From NCBI RefSeq assembly GCF_035917415.1, contig NZ_CP109073.1, positions 5,450,001 to 5,514,000 on the forward strand: 64,000 nt of DNA. The letters are read 5' to 3'. This document shows positions 29,775 through 44,150 of this stretch, piece by piece (the first letter of the stretch is position 1; every line of letters begins with the position of its first letter). The notes under the pieces were generated by a model. The model made no database searches. It was not told the DNA's origin and was given only the letters and a program-made list of their open reading frames with translations. Source of the DNA: Streptomyces sp. NBC_01803. Lineage in GTDB: Bacteria > Actinomycetota > Actinomycetes > Streptomycetales > Streptomycetaceae. Both the position numbers and the translations under genes were made by a program.

Positions 29775-29875
29775 CAGGCGCGGCACTCCACGGCCGCGCC
29801 GAGCGTTTCACGACAGACCGAAGGCATGCACGCGCCCGCGCGGCCGTGCCCGGAGAAGACGTAGGTGGGGAGCGG

Positions 29876-30574
29876 ATGCAACAGCCCGGTGGGATGCCCG
29901 TGCCTCCTCCCGCCCCGGCCGACGGCGGCACGGCGGGAAATCTCCGGCTGCCGCACGGCACGGTGCCGGCGCCCGCCCCGGCCCCCGCGCCGGGCGCGGC
30001 GACGCCGGACCCCGCGCACGTGGGGGTGGCGGTGCTGCTGATCGGCCCGGCCGGGGCCGGGAAGACGACCGTGGCCCGGCTCTGGGCGGACCGCAGGCCG
30101 GTGCCGACCGCCCACATCAGCCTGGACGACGTGCGCGAGTGGGTGCGCTCCGGCTTCGCCGACCCCCGCTCGGGCTGGGACGACCGCTCCGAGGCTCAGT
30201 ACCGCCTGGCCCGCCGCACCTGCGGCTTCGCCGCCCGGAACTACCTGGCGAACGGCATCTCCTGCATCCTGGACGACGCCGTCTTCCCCGACCGGCCGGC
30301 GGTGGGCCTCGGCGGCTGGAAGCGGCACGTCGGCCCCGGCCTGATCCCCATCGTGCTGCTCCCCGGGCTCGACGTCGTGCTGGAGCGGAACGCGGCCCGC
30401 ACCGGCACCCGCCGGCTGTCCGACGAGGAAGTCGCCACGATCCACGGCCGGATGGCCGGCTGGTACGGCTCGGGCCTGCCCATCATCGACAACTCCCGGC
30501 ACGACGTGGCCACCACCGCCCGGATGCTGGACGACGCGGTGGCCCGCAGCCTCACCAGCCCGCCGCAGTGGTGA
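29876..30574 (+). CDS. P-loop NTPase / small-molecule kinase-like protein
   Basis: A 232-residue protein with an Ala/Pro-rich N-terminus (1-48), Walker A GPAGAGKT (57-64), the HISLDDVREWV segment, a CxxxRNYLANGISCILDDAVFP stretch resembling Walker B, and an R-rich LID-like region (RNAARTGTRRLSDEEVATIHGRM). This layout fits the AAA_33/zeta-toxin or chloramphenicol phosphotransferase-like kinases, which phosphorylate small molecules or nucleosides. The substrate is unknown, and no antitoxin gene is adjacent. ATG at 29876 with GGGGAG upstream. It lies between aroQ and the M24 gene in what looks like one transcription unit. Confidence 0.78.
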   Translation: MQQPGGMPVPPPAPADGGTAGNLRLPHGTVPAPAPAPAPGAATPDPAHVGVAVLLIGPAGAGKTTVARLWADRRPVPTAHISLDDVREWVRSGFADPRSGWDDRSEAQYRLARRTCGFAARNYLANGISCILDDAVFPDRPAVGLGGWKRHVGPGLIPIVLLPGLDVVLERNAARTGTRRLSDEEVATIHGRMAGWYGSGLPIIDNSRHDVATTARMLDDAVARSLTSPPQW

Positions 30575-30636
30575 CCTGTGCTCATCCGGCCCCCTCCAGG
30601 CGGCCGAGGAGCGGGGGTGCCGCATAGGCTCGGGCC

Positions 30637-31779
30637 ATGTCCGAGGTACACGCGGCCCGACGGTCACGGCTGCGGTCCCGCTGTTCGCCAGCGGGCAGCG
30701 TGGCCGCCCTGGTCTCCCGGCCCGCCAACGTCCGCTATCTGGCCGGCTCAGCGCCGTCCGGCGGCTCCGGGCCCTGCGAGGTGCCCCCGGGCGCCGCGCT
30801 GCTGGTGAGCCACGCCGGTGACGACGTGCTGTTCGGCCACTGGAACCCGGCGCGGGACCCCGCCGGGCCGCAGCCGGGCGAGGACGGCGGCCTGCGCGCC
30901 GTGACGCTCGACGGCGACGCGGATCCGGCCGTGGCGGCGGCGGAGTGGGCCGCGCGCGACGGCGCGGAGATCCTCGCGGTCGAGGAGCACCATCTGACCG
31001 TCGCGCGGCACCGGGACGTGGCCGCCGCCGCCTCGGGAATGAAGCTCGCCGACCTGGGGTGCGCGGTGGAGGGGCAGCGGCTGGTGAAGGACGAGGAGGA
31101 GATCGCGGCGCTGCGGGTGGCCGCCGAGATCACCGACCGGGCCCTGGGGGAGCTCCTGGAGTCGATCCTGGTCGGCCGCACCGAGCGCCATCTCGCCCTG
31201 GAGCTGGAACGCCGCCTCGTGGACCACGGCGCGGACGGCCCGGCGTTCTCCACCTCGGTCGCCACCGGCAGCCACTCCGGGCTGGCCGGGCACCGGCCCA
31301 CCGACCGCCGGGTGGAGGAGGGCGACTTTCTCACCGTCCGGCTGGGCGCCCGCTTCCGCGGCTACCGCTGCCAGATCGGCCGGACGTTCGTCATCGGCAC
31401 CAGCCCCGCCGACTGGCAGATCGAGCTGTACGAGGTCGTCTTCGCCGCTCAGCGGGCGGCCCGCGAGGCGCTGACGCCGGGCGCCGAGTACCGCGAGGTG
31501 GACCGGGCGGCGCGGAACGTGCTGGCGGCGGCCGGGCACAGCACGGCGCTGGGGCCGGTGACCGGGCGCGGTGTCGGGCTGGAGATCGGGGAGGACCCTC
31601 GGTTGTCACCCGCCGCCATGGGTAGACTGGGCCCTTGTGTTCCGGTCACCGTCGAGCCGGGGGTGCATCTCCCAGGCCGGGGCGGCGTCCGGATCGATGA
31701 CACGCTCGTCGTCCGCTCGCCCGCGGACGGCGGACCCGAGCTACTCACCATCACGACCAAGGAACTCCTCGCTCTGTGA
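30637..31779 (+). CDS. M24-fold (aminopeptidase P-like) protein with degenerate metal site
   Basis: A 380-residue pita-bread-fold protein: creatinase/prolidase N-terminal domain (about 1-140) and M24 domain (145-370). The M24 family normally uses five ligands (Asp, Asp, His, Glu, Glu). By motif alignment here: VRLGARFRGY has Arg235 for the first Asp, CQIGRTF has Gln246 for the second Asp, GRGVGLE has Arg311 for the His, VEPGVHLPG keeps Glu340, and VRIDDTLVV has Asp354 for Glu. It is therefore unlikely to be a normal di-metal aminopeptidase and may be a binding or regulatory pseudo-enzyme. ATG start; upstream of efp, with which it may be co-expressed. Confidence 0.85.
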   Translation: MSEVHAARRSRLRSRCSPAGSVAALVSRPANVRYLAGSAPSGGSGPCEVPPGAALLVSHAGDDVLFGHWNPARDPAGPQPGEDGGLRAVTLDGDADPAVAAAEWAARDGAEILAVEEHHLTVARHRDVAAAASGMKLADLGCAVEGQRLVKDEEEIAALRVAAEITDRALGELLESILVGRTERHLALELERRLVDHGADGPAFSTSVATGSHSGLAGHRPTDRRVEEGDFLTVRLGARFRGYRCQIGRTFVIGTSPADWQIELYEVVFAAQRAAREALTPGAEYREVDRAARNVLAAAGHSTALGPVTGRGVGLEIGEDPRLSPAAMGRLGPCVPVTVEPGVHLPGRGGVRIDDTLVVRSPADGGPELLTITTKELLAL

Positions 31780-31845
31780 GCCCTGACGGGGCCGCGCGGG
31801 GAACCGCGGTCACCCCGAGAGCAGTCTGTAGGAGAATCCGCAACC

Positions 31846-32412
31846 GTGGCCACCACGAACGACCTGAAGAATGGCATGGTGCTCAAGCTCGACGGGGGCC
31901 AGCTCTGGTCCGTCGTCGAGTTCCAGCACGTCAAGCCCGGCAAGGGCGGCGCTTTCGTGCGCACCAAGCTCAAGAACGTACTCTCCGGCAAGGTGGTCGA
32001 CCGGACCTTCAACGCCGGCACCAAGGTCGACACGGCCACCGTGGACCGACGCGGCATGCAGTTCTCCTACAAGGACGGCACCGACTTCGTCTTCATGGAC
32101 ACCGAGACCTTCGACCAGCTCTACGTGAACCCGGGCACCGTGGGGGAGGCCGCCAACTACCTGCTGGAAGGGCAGGAGTGCACGGTCGCCATCCACGAGG
32201 AGAACCCGCTGTTCGTGGAGCTCCCGGCCGCCGTCGAGCTGGTCATCGAGTACACCGAGCCGGGCGTCCAGGGCGATCGCTCCACCGGCGGCACCAAGCC
32301 GGCGCGGCTGGAGACCGGGTACGAGATCGGCGTGCCGCTCTTCATCACCACCGGCGAGAAGATCAAGGTCGACACCCGCTCCGGCGATTACCTTGGCCGG
32401 GTGAACAACTAA
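31846..32412 (+). CDS. efp: Translation elongation factor P
   Basis: EF-P relieves ribosome stalling at polyproline motifs by binding between the P and E sites. The 188-residue product has three OB-like domains. The tip loop is KPGKGGAF with Lys33 at the position modified in other bacteria; I see no epmA/epmB-type modification genes in this window. Domain II/III motifs [16 protein letters not shown] and [14 protein letters not shown] are intact. GTG start; nusB starts 2 bp after the stop. A TAGACT-like -10 inside the end of the M24 gene (31623-31628) could drive efp separately. Confidence 0.97.
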   Translation: MATTNDLKNGMVLKLDGGQLWSVVEFQHVKPGKGGAFVRTKLKNVLSGKVVDRTFNAGTKVDTATVDRRGMQFSYKDGTDFVFMDTETFDQLYVNPGTVGEAANYLLEGQECTVAIHEENPLFVELPAAVELVIEYTEPGVQGDRSTGGTKPARLETGYEIGVPLFITTGEKIKVDTRSGDYLGRVNN

Positions 32413-32414
32413 CC

Positions 32415-32840
32415 GTGGCTGCCCGCAGCAAGGCCCGCAAGCGCGCGCTCCAGATCCTCTTCGAGGCGGATCAGCGCGACGCCGCTCCCAACGAGGTCCT
32501 CGCTGACTGGGTCCGGCTGGCCCGGACCGACGACCGGCAGCCGCCCGTCAGCGAATACACCCGGGAGCTGGTGGAGGGGTACGCCGAGCGGGCGGAGCGG
32601 ATCGACGAGCTGATCGCCCAGTACACCGTGGGCTGGCCGATGGACCGCATGCCCGCGGTGGACCGCAACATCCTGCGGCTGAGCGCCTTCGAGCTGATCT
32701 GGCAGGACGGCACGCCCGACGCCGTGGTGCTGGACGAGGCGGTGCAGCTCGCCAGGGAGTTCTCCACCGACGATTCGCCGGCGTTCGTCAACGGCCTGCT
32801 CGGCAGGCTGAAGGATCTCAAGCCCACGCTCCGCCCCTAG
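32415..32840 (+). CDS. nusB: Transcription antitermination factor NusB
   Basis: All-helical RNA-binding protein that with NusE (S10) binds boxA in rRNA antitermination complexes. The 141-residue product begins MAARSKARKRALQILFEAD, the Arg-rich RNA-binding N-terminus, and contains MDRMPAVDRNILRLSAFELIW and VLDEAVQLAREFSTDDSPAFVNGLLGRL. GTG start just after the efp stop. A strong hairpin terminator ends the unit. Confidence 0.96.
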   Translation: MAARSKARKRALQILFEADQRDAAPNEVLADWVRLARTDDRQPPVSEYTRELVEGYAERAERIDELIAQYTVGWPMDRMPAVDRNILRLSAFELIWQDGTPDAVVLDEAVQLAREFSTDDSPAFVNGLLGRLKDLKPTLRP

Positions 32841-32843
32841 GGC

Positions 32844-32880
32844 CGGCGGGTGGCGGACCGGAACGACCCGCCACCCGCCG
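32844..32880. terminator. Terminator shared by nusB and convergent bldD
   Basis: CGGCGGGTGGCGG (32844-32856) and its exact complement (32868-32880) give a 13-bp stem with an 11-nt loop. It sits between the nusB stop (32840) and the bldD stop (32888), so it can act in both directions. Confidence 0.8.
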
Positions 32881-32887
32881 CGAGGAA

Positions 32888-33388
32888 TCAGGACTCCTCG
32901 GCCTGCACCGCGCGTCGCGCGTCGGCGCCCAGCACTCCCCAGCTGATGAGCTGCTCGGTCAGCACGGACGGCGACTGATCGTAGATCACGGCCAGTGTGC
33001 GCAGGTCGTCCTGACGGATGGACAGCACCTTGCCGTTGTAGTCGCCGCGCTGGCTTTGGATCGTCGCGGTGTACCGCTGGAGCGGCCCGGCCTTCTCGCT
33101 GGGCACGTTGGCGAGCCGCTCAAGGTCGAGCACGAGCTTCGGCGGCGGCTCGGCGGCGCCCCCGGGCGTCGAGCCGGGCAGCAGCTCCTGCACCGGAACC
33201 CCGTAGAAGTCCGCCAGCTCCGCGAGGCGCTGCACGGTCACGGCCCGGTCGCCGCGCTCGTAGGAGCCGACCACGACCGCTTTCCATCGGCCCTGGGACT
33301 TCTCCTCGACCCCGTGAAGCGACAGACCCTGCTGGGTGCGGATGGCCCGGAGCTTGGCTCCGAGCTGTTTGGCGTATTCGCTGGACAT
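32888..33388 (-). CDS. bldD: Developmental master regulator BldD
   Basis: BldD represses sporulation genes during vegetative growth and dimerises on DNA through tetrameric c-di-GMP. The 166-residue product has an N-terminal Xre/Cro-type HTH (LGAKLRAIRTQQGLSLHGVEEKS to about 70) and a C-terminal c-di-GMP-binding domain. The signature RGD-x8-RQDD is complete: R114-G-D116 and R125-Q-D-D128. This places the organism in or near Streptomycetaceae. ATG with GGGGAGAC upstream. BldD-type operators lie just upstream at 33413-33440, consistent with known autoregulation. Confidence 0.98.
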   Translation of the reverse strand: MSSEYAKQLGAKLRAIRTQQGLSLHGVEEKSQGRWKAVVVGSYERGDRAVTVQRLAELADFYGVPVQELLPGSTPGGAAEPPPKLVLDLERLANVPSEKAGPLQRYTATIQSQRGDYNGKVLSIRQDDLRTLAVIYDQSPSVLTEQLISWGVLGADARRAVQAEES

Positions 33389-33412
33389 GTGTCTCCCCGG
33401 ACGGCTACTTCG

Positions 33413-33440
33413 TAACTCACTGTGAGGTTACGCAGCGTAA
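33413..33440 (-). promoter_or_regulatory. Tandem BldD operators in the bldD promoter region
   Basis: TTACGCAGCGTAA (33428-33440) matches the published BldD pattern TnACnC(A/T)GnGTnA at every fixed position. TAACTCACTGTGA (33413-33425) matches with one mismatch. They are spaced 2 bp apart and 25-52 bp upstream of the bldD start, consistent with autorepression. Confidence 0.75.
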
Positions 33441-33540
33441 TAAGTCCCGTCAAGCGGGGGCGGGCGATCGGGCTCTGACCAGGGATGATGCGCAGCGTGC
33501 CGATGCGGCCTGCTATTGTCGGGCCCGATCGGCCCGACGT

Positions 33541-34161
<621 letters not shown>

Positions 34162-34227
34162 CGCTCGCCGTCGCCGCCCAGGCCCCTCGCACCGGCACGT
34201 TCCCCCTCGAACCACGGAAGGCACCAG

Positions 34228-35217
34228 ATGATGCGCCATCTCATCTCGGCCACCGACCTCACCCGCGACGACGCCGTGCTGATCCTCGACACCGCCGAGG
34301 AGCTGGCCCGCGTCGCCGACCGGCCGATCAAGAAGCTTCCGACGCTGCGCGGGCGCACCGTCGTCAACCTGTTCTTCGAGGACTCCACCCGCACCCGCAT
34401 CTCGTTCGAGGCGGCGGCGAAACGGTTGTCCGCCGACGTGATCAACTTCTCCGCCAAGGGGTCCTCGGTCTCCAAGGGTGAGTCGCTGAAGGACACCGCG
34501 CTCACCCTGGAGGCCATGGGCGCCGACGTCGTCGTGATCCGGCACCACGACTCGGGCGCCCCGCACCGGCTGGCCACCTCCGGCTGGATCGGCGGCTCCG
34601 TCGTCAACGCGGGCGACGGCACCCACGAGCACCCCACCCAGGCGCTGCTGGACGCCTTCACCCTGCGCCGCCGCCTGGTCGGCGGCCCGGCCGGCGGCAG
34701 CGGGGCCGATCTGACCGGTCGCCGCGTCACCATCGTCGGCGACATCCTGCACAGCCGGGTGGCCCGCTCCAACGTCCACCTGCTGACCACTCTCGGCGCC
34801 GAGGTCACCGTCGTGGCCCCGCCGACGCTGCTGCCGATCGGCGTCGACCACTGGCCCTGCGAGGTCTCCTACGACCTCGACGCCGTGCTGCCGAAGTCGG
34901 ACGCGGTGATGATGCTGCGCGTGCAGCGCGAGCGGATGAACGCCGCCTACTTCCCGACCGAGCGCGAGTACGCCCGCCGGTACGGGCTGCACGGCGACCG
35001 CATGGCCCGGATGCCGGAGCACTCCATCGTGATGCACCCCGGGCCGATGAACCGGGGCATGGAGATCACCGCTGAGGTGGCGGACTCGCCGCGCTGCACC
35101 GCCGTCGAGCAGGTGTCCGGCGGCGTCAGCGTCCGGATGGCCGTCCTGTATCTGCTGCTGGGCGGCGCCCCGCCCGCCCCCACCCGCCCGACCGAGAACC
35201 AGGGAGATCGAGCATGA
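34228..35217 (+). CDS. pyrB: Aspartate carbamoyltransferase catalytic subunit
   Basis: Condenses carbamoyl phosphate and aspartate, the committed step of UMP synthesis. The 329-residue product carries the carbamoyl-phosphate site [13 protein letters not shown], the loop [21 protein letters not shown], and the aspartate-binding MMLRVQRER and HPGPMNRG. No pyrI regulatory gene follows. The stop overlaps pyrC by 4 bp. The encoded RNA or protein is expected to be controlled through the pyrR leader upstream. Confidence 0.97.
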   Translation: MMRHLISATDLTRDDAVLILDTAEELARVADRPIKKLPTLRGRTVVNLFFEDSTRTRISFEAAAKRLSADVINFSAKGSSVSKGESLKDTALTLEAMGADVVVIRHHDSGAPHRLATSGWIGGSVVNAGDGTHEHPTQALLDAFTLRRRLVGGPAGGSGADLTGRRVTIVGDILHSRVARSNVHLLTTLGAEVTVVAPPTLLPIGVDHWPCEVSYDLDAVLPKSDAVMMLRVQRERMNAAYFPTEREYARRYGLHGDRMARMPEHSIVMHPGPMNRGMEITAEVADSPRCTAVEQVSGGVSVRMAVLYLLLGGAPPAPTRPTENQGDRA

Positions 35218-36509
35218 GTCACAGCCGCCGGACGCTGATCCGCGGTGCGAGGGTCCTGGGGGGTGAGGCGCGGGATCTCCTGATCGACGGCGAGACCGTC
35301 GCCGAGGTCGGGACCGGCCTGCCGGCCGACGGCGCCGAGGTGGTCGAGGCCGACGGGCTGGTTCTGCTGCCCGGCCTGGTCGACCTGCACACCCACCTGC
35401 GGGAGCCGGGCCGGGAGGACTCCGAGACGGTCCTCACCGGTACCATGGCCGCCGCGGCCGGGGGCTTCACCGCGGTGCACGCGATGGCCAACACCTTCCC
35501 GGTCGCCGACACGGCCGGCGTGGTCGAGCAGGTCTGGCGCCTGGGCCGGGAATCCGGGTACTGCGACGTGCAGCCGGTCGGCGCGGTCACCGTGGGCCTG
35601 GAGGGCAAGCAGCTCGCCGAGCTGGGCGCCATGCACGACTCCGCCGCCGGCGTGGTGGTCTTCTCCGACGACGGCAAGTGCGTGGACGACGCCGTGATCA
35701 TGCGGCGGGCCCTGGAGTACGTGAAGGCGTTCGGTGGCGTCATCGCCCAGCACGCCCAGGAGCCCCGGCTGACCGAGGGCGCCCAGATGAACGAGGGCGT
35801 CGTCTCCGCCCAGCTCGGCCTGGGCGGCTGGCCCGCCGTCGCGGAGGAGTCGATCATCGCGCGGGATGTGCTGCTCGCCGCTCACGTCGACTCCCGGCTG
35901 CACGTGTGCCACCTCAGCACCGCCGGCTCCGTGGAGCTGGTCCGCTGGGCCAAGTCCAAGGGCTGGCGGGTCACCGCCGAGGTCACCCCTCACCACCTGC
36001 TGCTCACCGACGACCTGGTCCGTTCCTACGATCCGGTCTACAAGGTGAATCCGCCGCTGCGCACCGAGACCGACGTGCTCGCGCTGCGCGAGGCGCTGGC
36101 CGACGGCACCATCGACTGCGTCGCCACCGACCACGCCCCGCACCCGCACGAGGACAAGGACTGCGAGTGGGGCGCCGCGGCCATGGGGATGATCGGCCTG
36201 GAGACCGCGCTCTCCGTCGTCCAGCACACGATGGTCGACACCGGCCTGCTGGACTGGGCGGGTGTCGCCGACCGGATGTCCGCCCGCCCGGCCGCCATCG
36301 GCCGCCTCGCCGGCCAGGGCCGTCCGGTCGGCCCCGGCGAGCCCGCGAACCTGACGCTCCTCGACCCCGCCCACCGGGCCGTCGTGGACCCGGTCACGTT
36401 CGCCTCCCGCAGCCGCAACAGCCCGTACCGTGGGCGCGAGCTGCCGGGCCGCGTCACGCACACGTTCCTGCGCGGGCGGGCCACGGTCAAGGACGGAGAG
36501 CTGGTATGA
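35214..36509 (+). CDS. pyrC: Dihydroorotase, class I
   Basis: Zn-dependent cyclisation of carbamoyl-aspartate to dihydroorotate. The 431-residue product has the metal motif [10 protein letters not shown], the [10 protein letters not shown] segment, further His ligands in QHAQEP and CHLSTAGS, and the C-terminal [10 protein letters not shown] with catalytic Asp. The length and HTH motif place it in the long class I type that can pair with PyrB. ATG overlaps the pyrB stop; TGA overlaps the next start by 4 bp. Confidence 0.97.
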   Translation: MSHSRRTLIRGARVLGGEARDLLIDGETVAEVGTGLPADGAEVVEADGLVLLPGLVDLHTHLREPGREDSETVLTGTMAAAAGGFTAVHAMANTFPVADTAGVVEQVWRLGRESGYCDVQPVGAVTVGLEGKQLAELGAMHDSAAGVVVFSDDGKCVDDAVIMRRALEYVKAFGGVIAQHAQEPRLTEGAQMNEGVVSAQLGLGGWPAVAEESIIARDVLLAAHVDSRLHVCHLSTAGSVELVRWAKSKGWRVTAEVTPHHLLLTDDLVRSYDPVYKVNPPLRTETDVLALREALADGTIDCVATDHAPHPHEDKDCEWGAAAMGMIGLETALSVVQHTMVDTGLLDWAGVADRMSARPAAIGRLAGQGRPVGPGEPANLTLLDPAHRAVVDPVTFASRSRNSPYRGRELPGRVTHTFLRGRATVKDGELV

Positions 36510-37147
36510 CGTCCGGAACGACACCGCCGCTCGTGGTGGCCGAGGCCGAGCGCCGCTCGCAGGAGGTCACCGACTGGGCCGCCCGCGCCGGCTGGGTGGT
36601 CGGGCTGCTGCTCTTCGTCCTGCTGGTCTTCTGGCTGATGCGCGAGGGCTGGAAGTGGCGCGCGACCCTCCAGGGCGACCTGCCCGAGCTGCCGCCGCTG
36701 CCGTCCGGCGCCCACGAGCCGAGGCTGCGGCTGACCGGCCGGTACCACGGCACCACCACCGCGGGCCGGTGGCTGGACCGCATCGTGGCGCACGGCCTCG
36801 GCGTCCGCAGCCGGGCCGAGCTGGCCCTGACCGGCGCGGGCGTCTGGGTCGTCCGCCCCGGCGCCACCGACTTCCTCATCCCGGCCGACCGTATGCGCGG
36901 CGCCCGGCTGGACAAGGGCATCGCCGGCAAGGTTCTCACCGAGGGGGGTCTGCTGGTGATCACCTGGGAGCACGGCGACCGGCTGCTCGACTCCGGCTTC
37001 CGCTCCGAGCACCCGGTGGAGCACGCCGAGTGGATCGAGGCGCTGGGCGCGTTCTCCCCGTTCGACGAGGCCGGCCCCGACGGTCCCACCCGCACCACCG
37101 GCACCATCCGCACCACCGGCAAGACCCCTCAGGAAGGCGCACGATGA
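36506..37147 (+). CDS. Conserved single-TM membrane protein inside the pyr operon
   Basis: A 213-residue protein of unknown function. One TM helix lies at about 28-46 ([17 protein letters not shown]), preceded by a short charged N-terminus and followed by a soluble domain with a beta-rich pattern ([83 protein letters not shown]), reminiscent of PH-like domains. The C-terminal 30 residues are Thr/Gly-rich. It overlaps pyrC and carA by 4 bp each, so it is made in step with pyrimidine enzymes. A gene at this place is, from memory, conserved in Streptomyces. I see no motif linking it to nucleotide metabolism. Confidence 0.82.
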   Translation: MTSGTTPPLVVAEAERRSQEVTDWAARAGWVVGLLLFVLLVFWLMREGWKWRATLQGDLPELPPLPSGAHEPRLRLTGRYHGTTTAGRWLDRIVAHGLGVRSRAELALTGAGVWVVRPGATDFLIPADRMRGARLDKGIAGKVLTEGGLLVITWEHGDRLLDSGFRSEHPVEHAEWIEALGAFSPFDEAGPDGPTRTTGTIRTTGKTPQEGAR

Positions 37148-38311
37148 CCACCTCTCCCGGACACACCACCGCGGCCCCCGCCGTGCTGGTCCTTGAGGAC
37201 GGCCGGGTCTTCCACGGCCGCGCCTACGGCGCGGTCGGGGAGACCTTCGGGGAAGCCGTGTTCGCCACCGGCATGACGGGGTACCAGGAGACCCTCACCG
37301 ACCCGTCCTACCACCGGCAGGTGGTCGTGATGACCGCTCCCCACATCGGCAACACCGGCGTCAACGACGAGGACATGGAGTCCCGGCGGATCTGGGTCGC
37401 CGGCTATGTGGTCCGCGACCCCGCCCGGGTCCCGTCCAACTGGCGCTCGGTGCGCACCCTGGACGAGGAGCTGTCCGCGCAGGGCGTCGTCGGCATCAGC
37501 GGCGTGGACACCCGCGCCCTCACCCGGCACCTGCGCGAGCGCGGCGCCATGCGGGCCGGCGTCTTCTCCGGCGCCGCGCTCGGCGACGGGGCCGCGCTGC
37601 TGGAGCGCGTGCGCTCGTCACCGGCTATGACCGGCGCCGACCTGGCGGCCGAGGTGGCCACCACCGAGCCGTATGTCGTCCCCGCCATCGGGGAGAAGCG
37701 GCTGACCGTGGCCGCCGTCGACCTGGGCATCAAGGGCATGACCCCCTACCGGATGGCCGAGCGCGGCATAGAGGTCCACGTGCTGCCGGCCACCTCGACC
37801 CTGGACGAGGTGTACGCGACGGCGCCGGACGGCGTCTTCTTCTCCAACGGCCCCGGCGACCCCGCCGCCGCCGACCACCCCGTCGCCGTGATGCGCGGCG
37901 TGCTGGAGCGCGGCACCCCGCTCTTCGGCATCTGCTTCGGGAACCAGATCCTCGGCCGCGCGCTGGGCTTCGGCACCTTCAAGCTGAAGTACGGCCACCG
38001 CGGCATCAACCAGCCGGTGAAGGACCTGGCCACCGGCCGGGTCGAGGTCACCGCCCACAACCACGGCTTCGCCGTCGACGCGCCGCTCGACCAGGTCTCC
38101 GACACGCCTTACGGCCGCGTCGAGGTCTCCCACGTCTGTCTCAACGACAACGTGGTCGAGGGACTGCGGCTGCTCGACCGGCCGGCCTTCAGCGTCCAGT
38201 ACCACCCCGAAGCGGCGGCGGGCCCGCACGACGCGGCCTATCTGTTCGATCGGTTCGTCGAGCTCATGCGAGACGACAATCGACGCCGCGTGTCCCTGAT
38301 GGAGGGCCAGC

Positions 38312-38319
<8 letters not shown>
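37144..38319 (+). CDS. carA: Carbamoyl-phosphate synthase small subunit
   Basis: Glutaminase subunit supplying ammonia to CarB. The 391-residue product has the N-terminal CarA domain ([42 protein letters not shown]) and a class I glutaminase domain with GICFGNQ (nucleophile Cys) and the His-Glu pair in [12 protein letters not shown] instead of the more common GHQ follows the active Cys. ATG start with an AGGAAGG site. It overlaps carB by 8 bp, which ensures 1:1 synthesis. Confidence 0.97.
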
Positions 38320-41623
<3,304 letters not shown>

Positions 41624-41629
41624 ACGCGG

Positions 41630-42741
<1,112 letters not shown>

Positions 42742-42745
<4 letters not shown>

Positions 42746-43587
42746 CGCCCCCCGAGCCTTTCGGCGCCCGGCTGCGCCGCGCCATGGACGAGCATGGCCC
42801 GCTGTGCGTGGGCATCGATCCGCACCCGGCCCTGCTCACCGAATGGGGGCTCGGCGACGACGTCGGCGGCCTGGAGCGGTTCGCCATGACCGTGGTGGAG
42901 GCGCTGGCCGGCCGGGTCGCGGCGCTCAAGCCGCAGTCGGCGTTCTTCGAGCGCTTCGGCTCGCGCGGCGTCGCGGTGCTGGAGCGGGCGGTCGCCGACG
43001 CCAGGTCGGCCGGGACGCTGGTGGTGATGGACGTCAAGCGTGGCGACATCGGCTCCACCATGGCCGCCTACGCGGGGGCGTACCTGGACAAGGGCGCCCC
43101 GCTGTTCTCCGACGCCGTCACCCTCAGCCCGTACCTCGGCTTCGGCTCGCTGCGCCCGGCCCTCGACCTGGCGCGGGCCAACGGCGCCGGGGTCTTCGTT
43201 CTGGCCCTCACCTCCAACCCGGAGGGCGCCGAGGTCCAGCGGGCGGTCACGGCCGGGGGCACGCCGGTGGCCCAGGTCGTCCTGGACCGGCTGGCGGCGG
43301 AGAACGCGGGTGCCGAGCCGCTGGGTTCGTTCGGCGCGGTGGTGGGCGCGACACTCGCCGAGGCGGGAGCCGATCTGGATATCAACGGGCCGCTGCTGGC
43401 GCCGGGGCTGGGTGCCCAGGGCGCCACCGCCGCGGACCTGCCCCGGGTGTTCGGCGACGCGGTCGGCAACGTCCTGCCGGCCGTCAGCCGGGGGGTGCTG
43501 CGGCACGGTCCGACGGCCGCGGCACTGCGTGCCGCGGCGGCCCGGGAGGCCGAGGCCACCGCCCGGTTCACCGGCTCCCGAGCGTGA
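42742..43587 (+). CDS. pyrF: Orotidine 5'-phosphate decarboxylase
   Basis: Decarboxylates OMP to UMP. The 281-residue product is of the long, type 2 (mycobacterial/MvdA-like) group: [23 protein letters not shown], the catalytic segment [18 protein letters not shown], and LALTSNPEG and [12 protein letters not shown] start overlapping the pyrD stop. It closes the pyr operon; pyrE is not present here, so orotate phosphoribosyltransferase must be encoded elsewhere. Confidence 0.96.
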
Positions 43588-43678
43588 TCGGACCCCGCCC
43601 GGCAGTGGCAGACGTAGGCATATGTCCGTTATGTCGGTGACGCTCCTGAGCTGACCAGGACTTTTTGCCGATTCTCCC

Positions 43679-43707
43679 TGACTTAATGCCGCATCGGCCG
43701 CTAGTCT
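43679..43707 (+). promoter_or_regulatory. Putative promoter of the sIHF gene
   Basis: TGACTT (43679-43684) and TAGTCT (43702-43707) are 17 bp apart in a 229-bp gap that is less GC-rich than its surroundings. The transcript would start near 43714 and carry a leader of about 100 nt containing the hairpin at 43718-43747. Confidence 0.5.
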
Positions 43708-43717
43708 CCGTCGAAGC

Positions 43718-43747
43718 GGAGCACCCGAGCGCGTTGCTCGTTGCTCC
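43718..43747 (+). other. 5'-leader hairpin of sIHF mRNA
   Basis: GGAGCA (43718-43723) pairs with TGCTCC (43742-43747), and CGAGC (43726-43730) pairs with GCTCG (43736-43740) around a GCGTT loop. This makes an 11-bp interrupted stem placed at the predicted 5' end of the message. Function unknown. Confidence 0.45.
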
Positions 43748-43816
43748 ACCGGTGCGGGGCTACTAGGTTCCTCACCGTTCCGTATCCGACAGTTCGACAC
43801 CCGAGGTGACGTAGGC

Positions 43817-44140
43817 GTGGCTCTTCCGCCCCTTACCCCTGAACAGCGCGCAGCCGCGCTTGAGAAGGCCGCCGCGGCTCGCCGGGAGCGCGCCGAGGTC
43901 AAGAATCGGCTCAAGCACTCCGGCGCCTCCCTGCACGAGGTCATCAAGCAGGGCCAGGAGAACGATGTCATCGGCAAGATGAAGGTCAGCGCGCTGCTGG
44001 AGTCGATGCCTGGCGTCGGCAAGGTCCGCGCCCGTCAGATCATGGAGCGGCTCGGCATCTCCGAGAGCCGCCGGGTCCGCGGTCTCGGCTCCAACCAGAT
44101 CGCGGCACTGGAACGCGAATTCGGCGGCGCCCCCGCCTGA
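43817..44140 (+). CDS. mihF: Actinobacterial integration host factor (sIHF/mIHF)
   Basis: A 107-residue nucleoid-associated protein, unrelated to HU/IHF of proteobacteria, that binds and compacts DNA and affects topology and development in Streptomyces. The helix-two-turn-helix DNA-binding region MPGVGKVRARQIMERLGI and the following SRRVRGLGSNQIAALEREFG are clear. An N-terminal charged helix (LTPEQRAAALEKAAAARRERAEVKNRLKHSG) precedes. GTG start. It lies upstream of gmk as in Mycobacterium. Confidence 0.96.
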   Translation: MALPPLTPEQRAAALEKAAAARRERAEVKNRLKHSGASLHEVIKQGQENDVIGKMKVSALLESMPGVGKVRARQIMERLGISESRRVRGLGSNQIAALEREFGGAPA

Positions 44141-44150
44141 GGCCCTCCTC

